Positions 7,133 through 15,115 of a DNA stretch of 64,000 bases are shown here, piece after piece. The notes under the pieces were generated by a model that saw only the letters and a list, made by a program, of their open reading frames with translations, was not told where the DNA came from and ran no database searches. The stretch is taken from NCBI RefSeq assembly GCF_030519475.1, contig NZ_JAUMKD010000006.1, forward strand, positions 186,001-250,000, read 5' to 3'. Numbering within the stretch: the first letter of the stretch is position 1; each line of letters opens with the position of its first letter. The translations under genes and the position numbers were made by a program. This stretch comes from Micromonospora sp. C28SCA-DRY-2 (lineage in GTDB: Bacteria > Actinomycetota > Actinomycetes > Mycobacteriales > Micromonosporaceae).

Positions 7133-7891
7133 ATGCGGCCCAGCCCCGCGGAGATCGTCCGAACCCTGGTGGCGGGTCGACTGCCCGGCCTCGTCCACGT
7201 GGCGCACCGGCCCGGCCCGCACCACGTCCGGCACGTCACCGATCCGGAGGGGCGGGTGCTGCTCCTGGTGCCGGTGGTCAGCGACCTCGCCGCCGCGCTG
7301 CGCCCGGCCGACGGCGACACCGACGTCCCGGCGGTGCTCGACGTGCTCGACCTCCCCCCGTCCGCCGGGGCGCCGTCGCTCGGCCGGGCCTGGGTCTCCG
7401 GCTGGGCGGCCCGGCTCGACGGCGACGAGGCCCGGCAGGCCGCCCTCGACTTCGCCGCCGTGGACCCGACCGGTGACCTGCTCGACGTCGGCACCCGGTT
7501 CCGGCTGTTCCGCTTCGAGGTGGCCGAGGCCCGCTGGGACCGCGCCGGCTCCGTGCGCCGGATCGACCCCGAGGTGTACGCCGAGGCGGAGCCGGATCCG
7601 CTGCACCCGGTCGAGGGGGAGCTGCTGGCCGACCTCGCCGAGCACCACGCCGCCGAGGTGACCGGCTACCTGCGCCGGCAGCTCGGCCTGGCCGACGGCG
7701 GCGGTCACGGCGTGCCCCGGGTGGTGCGGATCGACCGGTACGGCCTGATGGTGTCGTACGGCCGGCCCGGCGCCCGGCGACGGGCCCGGCTGACCTTCCC
7801 GCACCCGGTCGCCGACCACGCCGAACTGGCCCGGCTGCTGCACCCGATGCTGTGCCGGGCCGCCGCGGCCGGCCACGCCGAACCCGCCTGA
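7133..7891 (+). CDS. DUF2470 domain protein, iron-regulated (HugZ/haem-utilisation-like)
   Basis: The 252-residue protein has an N-terminal split-barrel (pyridoxamine-phosphate-oxidase-like) region and a C-terminal DUF2470 segment beginning near HPVEGELLADLAEHHAAEVT (about residue 161), continuing through RIDRYGLMVSYG. DUF2470 occurs in haem-degrading or haem-handling proteins such as HugZ. The iron box in its promoter supports a role in iron or haem use, but the reaction is inference. An excellent ribosome binding site (AAGGAGGT) fixes the ATG at 7133. It is transcribed alone. Confidence 0.8.
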   Translation: MRPSPAEIVRTLVAGRLPGLVHVAHRPGPHHVRHVTDPEGRVLLLVPVVSDLAAALRPADGDTDVPAVLDVLDLPPSAGAPSLGRAWVSGWAARLDGDEARQAALDFAAVDPTGDLLDVGTRFRLFRFEVAEARWDRAGSVRRIDPEVYAEAEPDPLHPVEGELLADLAEHHAAEVTGYLRRQLGLADGGGHGVPRVVRIDRYGLMVSYGRPGARRRARLTFPHPVADHAELARLLHPMLCRAAAAGHAEPA

Positions 7892-8309
7892 TCACCACCC
7901 GCCCTCCGCGTCCGGTGCCCCCGGGTTCGGGTGCACGCGTGGTCGCGGGGGCGACAACAGGTGCACCCACAGCTGACCGGCCGCTTGTGACCGCCTGTGG
8001 TGCGCGCCGCTGCCAGCGGCGGTCGGGCCTGCCGGCGGAGCCGCTTGGCCCGCTTGCCCGAGGTCTGGGTGGGTCTGTGGTTGGTGGGCGACACCGGTCT
8101 GCGCCCGAAACCGGTGCGCGGCGGCCGGCGGTTCCGGGCGGGCACGGCGGCCATGTTCCGGGGTGCCCGGTAGCCGGCATGATCGACTCCACGCCGCCGA
8201 TATGGGGCCGTCCACGACGACTCGATACCGCCACGTCGGCGAAACGACGCGCGCCCTCAACGGTGCGGCTCCAGACACCGCCTGCCCGCGCGCGGAGCGG
8301 GGCTCGGGG
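7892..8309. other. 418-bp intergenic region without a supported gene
   Basis: No reading frame here has convincing codon use or a ribosome binding site. It holds a short hairpin GCCGCT-GCC-AGCGGC (8006-8020), which may end the DUF2470 transcript, and the imperfect inverted repeat described at 8195-8241. It lies between the ends of two convergent genes. Confidence 0.6.
8195..8241. repeat. Imperfect inverted repeat, possible dispersed intergenic repeat
   Basis: CGCCGATATGGGG (8195-8207) pairs with CGCCACGTCGGCG (8229-8241) at 10 of 13 positions around a 21-nt loop. I believe similar GATCGACTCCA...GCCGATATGGGG segments recur between genes in Micromonospora, but that is memory, not a search. Confidence 0.4.
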
Positions 8310-8906
8310 TCAGGTCGGCAGGTCGCCGGTGAGGTAGCGCTGCACGGTGGGGGCGACCACGGCGACCAGGGTCTCCGCCGGGGCGGAGGCGATCGGTTCC
8401 AGCCGTACCACGTGCCGCATGACGGCCAGCCCGATCAGCTGGCTGGCCACCAGCGAGCCGCGCAGCGGCAGCTCGGCCGGGTCCACGTCGAGGTGGTCGA
8501 GCACCCGGCGGAGCACCTGGGTGACCAGGAACTCGCGCAGCAGCCGGGCGGTCCACTCGTTGCTCATCGCCGAGCGCAGCAGCGCCACGCCGGCCGTGCC
8601 GGCCGGGGAGTCCCAGACCCCCAGGAAGAGCCGGACGAGCCGCTCGCCGATGCCGTCGCGGTCGCCGGCGACGATCCGCGGGATCAGCTCGCCCGGGTTG
8701 ACGGGCGCGTTCATCGCGGCCAGGAAGAGCTGGTCCTTGCTGCCGAAGTAGTGGTGCACCAGGGCCGGGTCGACCCCGGCCGTGGCGGCGATGGCCCGGA
8801 TGGAGGCCGCGTCGAAGCCCCGTTCCGCGAACGCCGTGCGCGCCGCGTCGAGGATCGCCTCCCGGGTGTCCGGCTTGCCTGGTCGTCGGCCGGTCCGCCG
8901 TGCCAT
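8310..8906 (-). CDS. TetR family transcriptional regulator
   Basis: The 198-residue protein has a TetR N-terminal helix-turn-helix (TREAILDAARTAFAERGFDA, then IRAIAATAGVDPALVHHYFG, residues about 14-55) and a C-terminal ligand domain of the type often annotated TetR_C_17 or AcrR-like. It lies 70 bp downstream of the ABC permease gene on the same strand, so it is probably part of the ATPase-permease-TetR unit and represses it. The 16-bp direct repeats at 10485-10516 ahead of the ATPase gene are candidate operators. The ATG at 8906 follows AAGGGCGG. Confidence 0.88.
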   Translation of the reverse strand: MARRTGRRPGKPDTREAILDAARTAFAERGFDAASIRAIAATAGVDPALVHHYFGSKDQLFLAAMNAPVNPGELIPRIVAGDRDGIGERLVRLFLGVWDSPAGTAGVALLRSAMSNEWTARLLREFLVTQVLRRVLDHLDVDPAELPLRGSLVASQLIGLAVMRHVVRLEPIASAPAETLVAVVAPTVQRYLTGDLPT

Positions 8907-8976
8907 CGCCGCCCTTCGCTCGTACTCGTCAGGTCGCCCCGCCCCGGCCCGCCGCGGGGCCGGGACGGGGCGCCGG

Positions 8977-9732
8977 TCAGCCGCTGCGCCGCCGCAGGGT
9001 GGCCGCGGCCAGCACCAGCGCCAGCACCGCCGCGCCGGCGACCACCGCGACGTCCCGCCACATGGTGCCGGTCGGCTCGGCGTTCGCGCCGACCTCCTGC
9101 AACGCCTCGACGGCGTACGACAGCGGCAGCACGTCGCTGACCGCCTGCAACCAGCCGGCCATCTCGCCCCGGGGCACGAAGAGCCCGCAGAGCAGCAGCT
9201 GAGGGGCCACCACGACCGGCATGAACTGTACGGCCTGGAACTCGGTGCGGGCGAAGGCGCTGCAGAACAGGCCCAGCGCCACCGCGAGCACCGCGTTCAG
9301 CGCGGCGACCAGGATGACCAGCCCGCTGCTGCCGGCGGTGTCCAGGTCGAACAGCCAGTACGCCACGGCCGAGGCGACGGTGGCCTGCACCGCGCCGGCC
9401 AGCCCGAAGGCGATGCCGTAGCCGAAGAGCAGGTCGGCCTTGGCCAGCGGCGTGGTGAGCAGGCGCTCCAGCGTGCCGGTGGTGCGCTCGCGGAGCATCG
9501 CGATGCTGGTCACCAGGAACATCACGATGAACGGGAAGAAGCCGAGCATGATCAGCGCGATCCGGTCGAAGGCGGACGGCTGGCCGGGCGCGGCGGGCTG
9601 GTCGGCGTACATGTAGTAGACCAGGGTGAGCAGCAGGGCCGGCACCACCAGCAGCAGGGCCACGGTGCGCCGGTCGTGGCCCAGCTGGCGCAGGATGCGG
9701 CCGGTGGTGACCGCCAGGATCCTCGGGTTCAC
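8977..9732 (-). CDS. ABC-2 type transporter permease
   Basis: The 251-residue membrane protein has six predicted helices and the ABC2_membrane family pattern, including the conserved cytoplasmic loop MLRERTTGTLERLLTTPLAK at about residues 84-103. The closing part has PLSYAVEAL, typical of DrrB-like daunorubicin-resistance permeases. The GTG at 9732 overlaps the TGA of the upstream ATPase gene in a GTGA junction, indicating translational coupling. Together the two form a drug or lipid exporter of DrrAB type; the substrate is unknown. Confidence 0.9.
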   Translation of the reverse strand: MNPRILAVTTGRILRQLGHDRRTVALLLVVPALLLTLVYYMYADQPAAPGQPSAFDRIALIMLGFFPFIVMFLVTSIAMLRERTTGTLERLLTTPLAKADLLFGYGIAFGLAGAVQATVASAVAYWLFDLDTAGSSGLVILVAALNAVLAVALGLFCSAFARTEFQAVQFMPVVVAPQLLLCGLFVPRGEMAGWLQAVSDVLPLSYAVEALQEVGANAEPTGTMWRDVAVVAGAAVLALVLAAATLRRRSG

Positions 9733-10469
9733 GACGCCTCCCCTCCGGCCGCGCCGGCCGTCTCGCCCGCCCTGATCAGCCGCAGGAACGCCTCGTCGAG
9801 GTCGGCCACCCCGGCGGCGGCCCGGATCGCGTCCGGGGTGTCGTCGGCGATCAGCCGCCCCTCCCGGATGAGCAGCAGCCGGTCGCAGCGGGCCGCCTCG
9901 TCCATCACGTGGCTCGACACCAGCAGGGCCGTCCCGCCGGCGGCCAGCTCGTGGAACCGGGCCCAGAGGTCGGCCCTCAGCACCGGGTCCTGCCCGACGG
10001 TCGGTTCGTCGAGGATGACCAGCTCCGGGTCGCCGACCAGGGCGCAGGCCAGCGACGCCCGGCTGCGCTGGCCGCCGGAGAGGGTGCCGACCAGTTGGGT
10101 CGCGGCGTCGGCGAGCCCGACGTCGGCCACCGCCCGGTCGGCATCGGCCCGGCCACGCCCGTGCAGCGCGGCGAAGTAGCGGGCGTTCTCCCGCACCGTG
10201 AGGTCGGCGTAGACGCTGGGCGCCTGGGTCAGGTAGCCGACCCGGCGGCGCAGCTCGGCCGAGCCGGCGGGCCGGCCCAGCACGGTCACCGTGCCGGCGG
10301 TGACCACCTGCACCCCGACCACCGCGCGCATCAGCGTGGTCTTGCCGCTGCCGCTCGGGCCGAGCAGCCCGGTGACCGCGCCGCGCGGCACCGTGGCGCT
10401 GATCCCGTGCAGCACCCGCCGCCCGCCCCGGTCGACGACCAGGTCGCGGACGGCGATCGCGTCGTCCAT
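9729..10469 (-). CDS. ABC transporter ATP-binding protein (DrrA-like)
   Basis: The 246-residue ATPase drives the permease encoded directly downstream. It has Walker A GPSGSGKTT, Q-loop YLTQAPS, signature LSGGQRSRASLA, Walker B LVILDEPTVGQDP and H-loop SSHVMDEA, all canonical. The ATG at 10469 is preceded by GGAGGT with a 5-nt gap; an in-frame TTG at 10484 lies inside the ribosome binding site region and is rejected. The C-terminal extension carries the small conserved region of DrrA-type ATPases (DLDEAFLRL). Confidence 0.92.
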   Translation of the reverse strand: MDDAIAVRDLVVDRGGRRVLHGISATVPRGAVTGLLGPSGSGKTTLMRAVVGVQVVTAGTVTVLGRPAGSAELRRRVGYLTQAPSVYADLTVRENARYFAALHGRGRADADRAVADVGLADAATQLVGTLSGGQRSRASLACALVGDPELVILDEPTVGQDPVLRADLWARFHELAAGGTALLVSSHVMDEAARCDRLLLIREGRLIADDTPDAIRAAAGVADLDEAFLRLIRAGETAGAAGGEAS

Positions 10470-10484
10470 CGCCCACCTCCCCAA

Positions 10485-10516
10485 AACTCAACGCCTGATG
10501 AACTCAACGCTAGATG
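10485..10516. promoter_or_regulatory. 16-bp tandem direct repeat, candidate TetR operator
   Basis: AACTCAACGCCTGATG (10485-10500) is followed at once by AACTCAACGCTAGATG (10501-10516), identical at 14 of 16 positions. It lies immediately upstream of the ABC ATPase gene and within the gap to the divergent MerR gene. Its most likely reader is the TetR protein at 8310-8906, though no exact palindrome is present. Confidence 0.5.
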
Positions 10517-10541
10517 AGATACCGCCGTGCGCGCAATGGGC

Positions 10542-10578
10542 TTGACTTCGAGTGGGCTCGAACTGGAAGCCTGGGACC
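10542..10578 (+). promoter_or_regulatory. MerR-type promoter with dyad operator
   Basis: A -35 TTGACT (10542-10547) is followed by the perfect dyad TTCGAG-TGGG-CTCGAA (10547-10562) and a weak -10 AAGCCT at the long 19-bp spacing used by MerR-family proteins. The GTG at 10579 lies about six bases after the -10, so the mRNA is probably leaderless. Autoregulation by the following gene is likely. Confidence 0.65.
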
Positions 10579-10974
10579 GTGGACATCAGCACGCGGCAGG
10601 ACACGCTCACCGTCGGCGAGGCGGCCGAGCGGGTCGGCCTCACCACCTACACGCTGCGTTGGTACGAGCAGGAGGGGCTGGTGGCCCCGGTCGGGCGGGA
10701 CTCGGCCGGGCGGCGCCGGTACACCACCGGGGACGTCGACTGGCTGTTCCTGCTCACCCGGCTGCGGCGCACCGGGATGCCGGTGCGGGACATGCGCCGC
10801 TACGCCGAGCTGGCCCGCCAGGGCGACAGCACGCTCGGCGCCCGGCGGGCGCTGTTCGAGGCGCACCGGGCCCGGGTGCTGGCGCGGATGGCCGAGCTGG
10901 GGGAGGACCTGAGGGTGCTCGACCACAAGATCGACGCGTACCGGCGGGCGGAGGGCCGCTGCGAGGGGTCATAG
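10579..10974 (+). CDS. MerR family transcriptional regulator
   Basis: The 131-residue protein has the MerR winged helix (TVGEAAERVGLTTYTLRWYE, QEGLVAPVGRDSAGRRRYT, residues about 10-55) and a dimerisation helix ending in DHKIDAYR. The RWYEQEGL motif is diagnostic. It is a short MerR without a Cys-rich metal site, resembling stress- or drug-sensing members that bend promoter DNA. The GTG at 10579 fits a leaderless transcript; the frame also contains a GTG at 10552, but that lies inside the operator. No obvious target gene follows in tandem, so its regulon may be itself plus the divergent ABC cassette. Confidence 0.85.
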   Translation: MDISTRQDTLTVGEAAERVGLTTYTLRWYEQEGLVAPVGRDSAGRRRYTTGDVDWLFLLTRLRRTGMPVRDMRRYAELARQGDSTLGARRALFEAHRARVLARMAELGEDLRVLDHKIDAYRRAEGRCEGS

Positions 10975-11044
10975 GCCCCGGACCGGACACCGCGTCCGCC
11001 ATCGGGCATTGCGCCCTGATCAGGGCGTACGGCACGATGTCGCG

Positions 11045-12346
11045 GTGGACTACCCTCCGTCACCGGACAGTGGGTTCCTCGCCGACTGGACCGCCCGGCT
11101 GCGGGCGGCGGCCGAGCGGCCCGTGGTCGGCATCATGCTGCGCGGCAGCCATGCCCGGCGGGCCGCCACCGCGCACAGCGACGTCGACGTCGACGTGCTG
11201 CTCGGCGGCGCCCCGTACGCCGCCCGCCGGGCCTACCTGGCCGAGCACGCCGGCCGGCTGACCCACGTGTCGGTGGCCGCCCGGGACGTCCGGTCCTGGG
11301 TGAGCCGGCTCGGCGAACCGGCCGACTGGGCGTTCGGGCTGCCGGTCGCCGCGCCGGCCCGGCTGCTCTGGGCCGACCCGCACTGGCGGCCCCGGATCGA
11401 CCTGCCGGTGCTCTGCCAGCCGGCCGGCGAGCCGCAGCTGGAGGAGCTGGTCGCCACGCTCGGTAAGGTCGCCGCGGCCCGGGACGCCGGCGACCACCTC
11501 GGCGTCCGGCTGGCCGCCGCCGACCTGGCCCGGCTCTGCCCGTCCGTGCTCCGGCTCGCCAACGCCTCGGTCCGGGTGGTCTCCCGCCGGGCCGCCTTCG
11601 CCGCCGCGCTCGCCCTGCCGGTCGCACCCCCGGGCTACCGCGACGACATGCTGCTCTGCCTCGGGCTGCGGCCCGGCTCCACCGGCCAGCTCAGCGCGGC
11701 CGCGGCCCGCCTGGTCACCGGCGTCCTGCCGCTGGTCCGCCGGTACGCGGCCGAGATCGCCGAGGTCGCCGGGACGGACCTGGCCGAGGCGCTGGTCGAC
11801 GGCCGGCTGGACCGCTACGTCGCCCAGCTCACCCGGCCCGCCGGCCGGCCGCCACGCCCCCGGCGGGAGCCGTCGCCGGTGCCCGCGCCGCGTGCGGGAC
11901 AATGGGTCACTGTGTCCGTACCTGACGCGCCGGTGACCGGCGCCCACACCCGCCCGAGCGGGCCGGCGGACGGCGGCCCGGCCCGCCCGTCCCGGCTCGA
12001 CCCGGCCATCGCGGCCCGGCTGCGCCGCACCCCGGACGGCCTGGTCGCCGCCGTGGTCCGCGCCCACGACACCGGCGAGGTGCTGATGGTCGCCTGGATG
12101 GACGACGAGGCACTGCACCGCACGCTGACCACCGGCCGGGCCACCTACTGGTCGCGCAGCCGGCGCGAGTACTGGGTCAAGGGCGCCACCTCCGGCCACC
12201 ACCAGTACGTCCGCTCGGTCGCCCTCGACTGCGACGGGGACGCGCTGCTGGTCAGCGTCGAGCAGGTGGGCGCCGCCTGCCACACCGGGCACCGCAGCTG
12301 CTTCTTCACCGAGCTGCCGGTCGACGCGGCGGGGGACCGGTCGTGA
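11045..12346 (+). CDS. hisI: Nucleotidyltransferase-like domain fused in frame to phosphoribosyl-AMP cyclohydrolase (HisI)
   Basis: The reading frame is unbroken for 433 residues. The N-terminal part (about 1-285) looks like a Pol-beta-superfamily nucleotidyltransferase: LRGSHARRAATAHSDVDVDV has the Gly-Ser and the two-Asp motif of MNT/kanamycin-type enzymes. The C-terminal part (about 305-433) is HisI, which opens the ring of phosphoribosyl-AMP in histidine synthesis: MVAWMDDEAL, TYWSRSR, GHHQYVRSVALDCDGDALL and the Cys ligands in ACHTGHRSCF. A GTG at 11912, in the same frame, with a -10-like hexamer just before it would give a free HisI of 144 residues. HisI may thus exist alone, as the fusion, or both. 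The stop overlaps the GTG of trpE. Confidence 0.8.
   Translation: MDYPPSPDSGFLADWTARLRAAAERPVVGIMLRGSHARRAATAHSDVDVDVLLGGAPYAARRAYLAEHAGRLTHVSVAARDVRSWVSRLGEPADWAFGLPVAAPARLLWADPHWRPRIDLPVLCQPAGEPQLEELVATLGKVAAARDAGDHLGVRLAAADLARLCPSVLRLANASVRVVSRRAAFAAALALPVAPPGYRDDMLLCLGLRPGSTGQLSAAAARLVTGVLPLVRRYAAEIAEVAGTDLAEALVDGRLDRYVAQLTRPAGRPPRPRREPSPVPAPRAGQWVTVSVPDAPVTGAHTRPSGPADGGPARPSRLDPAIAARLRRTPDGLVAAVVRAHDTGEVLMVAWMDDEALHRTLTTGRATYWSRSRREYWVKGATSGHHQYVRSVALDCDGDALLVSVEQVGAACHTGHRSCFFTELPVDAAGDRS
11898..11914 (+). promoter_or_regulatory. Candidate internal leaderless promoter and start of free HisI
   Basis: GACAAT (11898-11903) resembles a -10 hexamer and lies eight bases before the GTG at 11912, which begins MSVPDAPVTG, the usual kind of HisI N-terminus. 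The same -10-to-start spacing occurs before several other genes here. No -35 is clear. Confidence 0.5.
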
Positions 12347-13896
12347 CCGACGGCCGGGTGAGCCCCGACGCCGCCACCTTCGCCGCGCTGGCCGCCGACC
12401 GGCGGGTCGTCCCGGTCACCCGCCGGCTGCTGGCCGACGCGGAGACCCCGGTCGGGGTCTACCGCAAGCTCGCCGGCGGCCCGGGCACCTTCCTGCTGGA
12501 GTCCGCCGAGCAGGGCGTCGGGTCCGCCGGCCTGGCCTGGTCGCGGTACTCGTTCATCGGCGTGCGCAGCAGCGCCACGCTGGTCGAGCGGGACGGCCGG
12601 GCGACCTGGCTGGGGCAGCCGCCGGCCGGGCTGCCGACCACCGGCGACCCGGTGCAGGTGCTGCGGGCCACGGTCGAGGCGCTCGCCGGCCCGGCCACCG
12701 AGCCGGCCGCCGGCATGCCGCCGCTGACCGGGGGCATGGTCGGCTACCTCGGCTACGACCTGGTCCGGCGCTTCGAGCGGCTGCCCGAGCTGACCGAGGA
12801 CGACCTGAACCTGCCCGAGCTGGGCATGATGCTCGCCACCGACCTGGTGGTGCTCGACCACTACGAGGGCTCGGCGATCCTGGTCGCCAACGCGGTGCTG
12901 CCGCCGCCGGACGCGCCGGACCGGGACGCGGCGGTCGCCGCCGCGTACCACCACGCGGTGGGCCGGCTCGACGCGATGACCACCGCGCTGTCCCGGCCCA
13001 TCCCGCCGATGATCTCGACGGTGGAGCGCCCGCCGGCCGGCGAGGTGCGCAGCCGTACGCCCGACGGTGGCTACCCGAAGGCGGTGGAGGCGGCCAAGGA
13101 GGCGATCCGGGCCGGCGAGTGCTTCCAGATCGTGCTGGCGCAGCGGTTCGAGCGGGAGACCCACGCCGATTCGCTCGACGTCTACCGGGTGCTGCGCACC
13201 ACCAACCCCAGCCCGTACATGTACCTGCTGCGCTTCGACGACTTCGACATCGTCGGCTCGTCGCCGGAGGCGCACCTGAAGGTGACCGTCGAGGCCGACG
13301 GACAGCGCCGGGCGCTGCTGCACCCGATCGCCGGCACCCGGCCGCGCGGCGCCACCCCGGCCGCCGACGCCCGGCTCGCCGCCGAACTGCTCGCCGACCC
13401 GAAGGAGCGGGCCGAGCACGTGATGCTGGTCGACCTGGGCCGCAACGACCTGGGCCGGGTGTGCCGCCCGGGCACCGTCGAGGTGCCCGAGTTCGCCACC
13501 ATCGAGCGGTACAGCCACGTCATGCACATCGTCTCGACGGTGGTCGGCACGCTGCGCTCCGACCGCACCGCGTTCGACGCGCTGGCCGCGACCTTCCCGG
13601 CCGGCACCCTCTCCGGCGCGCCCAAGGTGCGGGCCATGGAGATCATCGAGGAGCTGGAGCCGGTCCGGCGGGGCCTGTACGGCGGCACGGTCGGCTACTT
13701 CGGCTTCGGCGGCGACCTCGACATGGCGATCGCCATCCGCACCGCGCTGATCCGCGCCGGCCGGGCGTACGTGCAGGCCGGTGCGGGGGTGGTGGCCGAC
13801 TCCGACCCGGCCGCGGAGGACCAGGAGACCCGCAACAAGGCGGCCGCCGTGCTCGCCGCCATCGCCGCCGCCGAAACCCTGAGGCCGGCCCGGTGA
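12343..13896 (+). CDS. trpE: Anthranilate synthase component I
   Basis: TrpE converts chorismate and ammonia to anthranilate, the first committed step to tryptophan, usually with the glutamine amidotransferase TrpG. The 517-residue protein has the N-terminal TrpE domain with the LLES motif (FLLESAEQG, about residue 48) that forms the tryptophan feedback site. The chorismate-binding domain contains GECFQIVLAQRF, SSPEAHLKV, PIAGTRPRG, DLGRNDLGRVC and PAGTLSGAPKVRAMEIIEEL. The GTG at 12343 overlaps the hisI stop, so the genes are coupled. No trpG lies nearby. Its stop codon opens repeat array B. Confidence 0.96.
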   Translation: MTDGRVSPDAATFAALAADRRVVPVTRRLLADAETPVGVYRKLAGGPGTFLLESAEQGVGSAGLAWSRYSFIGVRSSATLVERDGRATWLGQPPAGLPTTGDPVQVLRATVEALAGPATEPAAGMPPLTGGMVGYLGYDLVRRFERLPELTEDDLNLPELGMMLATDLVVLDHYEGSAILVANAVLPPPDAPDRDAAVAAAYHHAVGRLDAMTTALSRPIPPMISTVERPPAGEVRSRTPDGGYPKAVEAAKEAIRAGECFQIVLAQRFERETHADSLDVYRVLRTTNPSPYMYLLRFDDFDIVGSSPEAHLKVTVEADGQRRALLHPIAGTRPRGATPAADARLAAELLADPKERAEHVMLVDLGRNDLGRVCRPGTVEVPEFATIERYSHVMHIVSTVVGTLRSDRTAFDALAATFPAGTLSGAPKVRAMEIIEELEPVRRGLYGGTVGYFGFGGDLDMAIAIRTALIRAGRAYVQAGAGVVADSDPAAEDQETRNKAAAVLAAIAAAETLRPAR

Positions 13897-14069
13897 GCGC
13901 GAGGAGTGCAGCGCAGCGGAGCCCCGCAGTCGCGAACGAAAGGCAGGCCCGGTGAGCGCGAGGAGTGCGGCGCAGCGGAGCCCCGCAGTCGCGAACGAGA
14001 GGCAGGCCCGGTGAGCGCGAGGAGTGCGGCGCAGCGGAGCCCCGCAGTCGCGAACGAGAGGCCGGCCCG
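13893..14069 (+). repeat. Tandem array B: three 59-bp coupled mini-ORF units
   Basis: Units start at 13893, 13952 and 14011; the next real gene starts at 14070 in the same register. Unit 1 is identical to units 2 and 3 of array A, 9.5 kb away. Unit 2 differs at two positions, both silent third-codon changes (GCA to GCG, GAA to GAG). Unit 3 carries those plus one change giving Gln to Pro. Each unit encodes about 20 residues from GTG to TGA and overlaps its neighbours by GTGA, beginning inside the trpE stop codon. Confidence 0.9.
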
Positions 14070-14651
14070 GTGAGCGGGGCCGAGGGGGCGCGGCCGGGCG
14101 CGGGGCGGCGCGAGCTGACGTACGCCGTGCTGCTCTGCCTGGCCGGCGCGGGCCTGGCGCTGTGGGCGGCGACCCGCACCTGGTCGGTGGAGCTGGCCGC
14201 CCGGCCGGCGCCGTTGCCCCCGGTGCGGGACGCGCACACCGGAGCGGGCCTGCTGCCGTGGCTGCCGGCGCTGGCCGTGGTCGGGCTGGCCGGCGGCGGC
14301 GCGGTGCTGGCCACCCGGGGTCGGCTGCGGCGGCTGCTCGGCGGGCTGCTGGCCCTGCTCGGGCTCGCCGTGGCGGCCGGCGGGGGCTACGGGCTGTCGG
14401 CGTCCTTCCCGGGCGAGGTGAGCCGGCACTGGCCGGCGCTCTGCCTGCTCGGCGGGCTGGTCGCCGCCGCCGGCGGGGTGCTCACCGCGCTGCGCGGCCA
14501 GCGGTGGCCGGCGATGGGCGCCCGCTACGAACGGCCGGCCCGGAAGGTGGCCGCGCCCGCCGCGCCGGCCGGGGCCGGACCGGTCACCGGGCGGCGCACC
14601 ACCGAGGCGTGGGACGCGCTGGACCGGGGCGAGGACCCGACGGTCAGCTGA
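14070..14651 (+). CDS. Trp biosynthesis-associated membrane protein (TIGR02234 family)
   Basis: The 193-residue membrane protein has four predicted helices (about residues 16-37, 56-76, 81-104, 115-137) and the family pattern RELTYAVLLCLAGAGLALWA followed by TRTW. It occurs next to tryptophan genes in most actinobacteria; its function is unknown, and transport of an intermediate or complex assembly have been guessed. The GTG at 14070 is the natural continuation of repeat array B, so its translation should depend on coupling through three mini-ORFs from trpE. The last 8 bp overlap the end of the convergent gene at 14644-14901. Confidence 0.88.
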   Translation: MSGAEGARPGAGRRELTYAVLLCLAGAGLALWAATRTWSVELAARPAPLPPVRDAHTGAGLLPWLPALAVVGLAGGGAVLATRGRLRRLLGGLLALLGLAVAAGGGYGLSASFPGEVSRHWPALCLLGGLVAAAGGVLTALRGQRWPAMGARYERPARKVAAPAAPAGAGPVTGRRTTEAWDALDRGEDPTVS

Positions 14652-14901
14652 CCGGCTGCCGGTCGCGGGCGGCGGCCCGGGCGGCCGCCAGCTCCGCCAC
14701 CAGGCGGTCGAGTTCGGCCCGCTGGTCGGCCCGGGCCCGGTCGGCGCAGACCGCCTCCCAGGCGTTGCCCCGGGCGGTCCGCATCCGCGCCTCGCCGACC
14801 ACGGCCCGCTCCAGGGTGTGCACCACCCCGACGGCGAGCGACGCGACGGTACGGGAAATGATGGTCAGTCCGATGCTCTGGTGGGGCCCGGCAGTACTCA
14901 T
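14644..14901 (-). CDS. Small conserved-type hypothetical protein, 85 residues
   Basis: The protein starts MSTAGPHQSIGLTIISRTVA, has a weakly hydrophobic segment (about residues 9-27) and an Arg/Ala-rich helix to the C-terminus (RAELDRLVAELAAARAAARD), likely an amphipathic or coiled-coil helix. I do not recognise a family. The ATG at 14901 is preceded by GGAGAGATC, a good ribosome binding site. It converges on and overlaps the TIGR02234 gene by 8 bp, splitting the trp cluster into hisI-trpE and trpCBA parts. Confidence 0.65.
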   Translation of the reverse strand: MSTAGPHQSIGLTIISRTVASLAVGVVHTLERAVVGEARMRTARGNAWEAVCADRARADQRAELDRLVAELAAARAAARDRQPVS

Positions 14902-15115
14902 GATCTCTCCGCGCGAGGATCGTCGGCGAACGGGTGGGGCAGGCGCATCGTCGAGTCTGCCCGAGGAAGATGCTGGCCGGCTCACGTTTCGCCGTGGTGA
15001 CCTACGCGTCAACTCTGCGTCCGGGGCCGCCACCTGCACAGGGCCGTTCGTCCTTGAGCTTCGTCACAGGCGCCCGCCGGGTGCGCCCGGGCGGGATCAC
15101 GTGGTCCAATGGCGC

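Noticed and set aside
7892..8278. 128-codon minus-strand frame in the gap after the DUF2470 gene
   Set aside because: No ribosome binding site, no recognisable domain, and the composition matches other shadow frames; the gap also contains inverted repeats typical of non-coding DNA.
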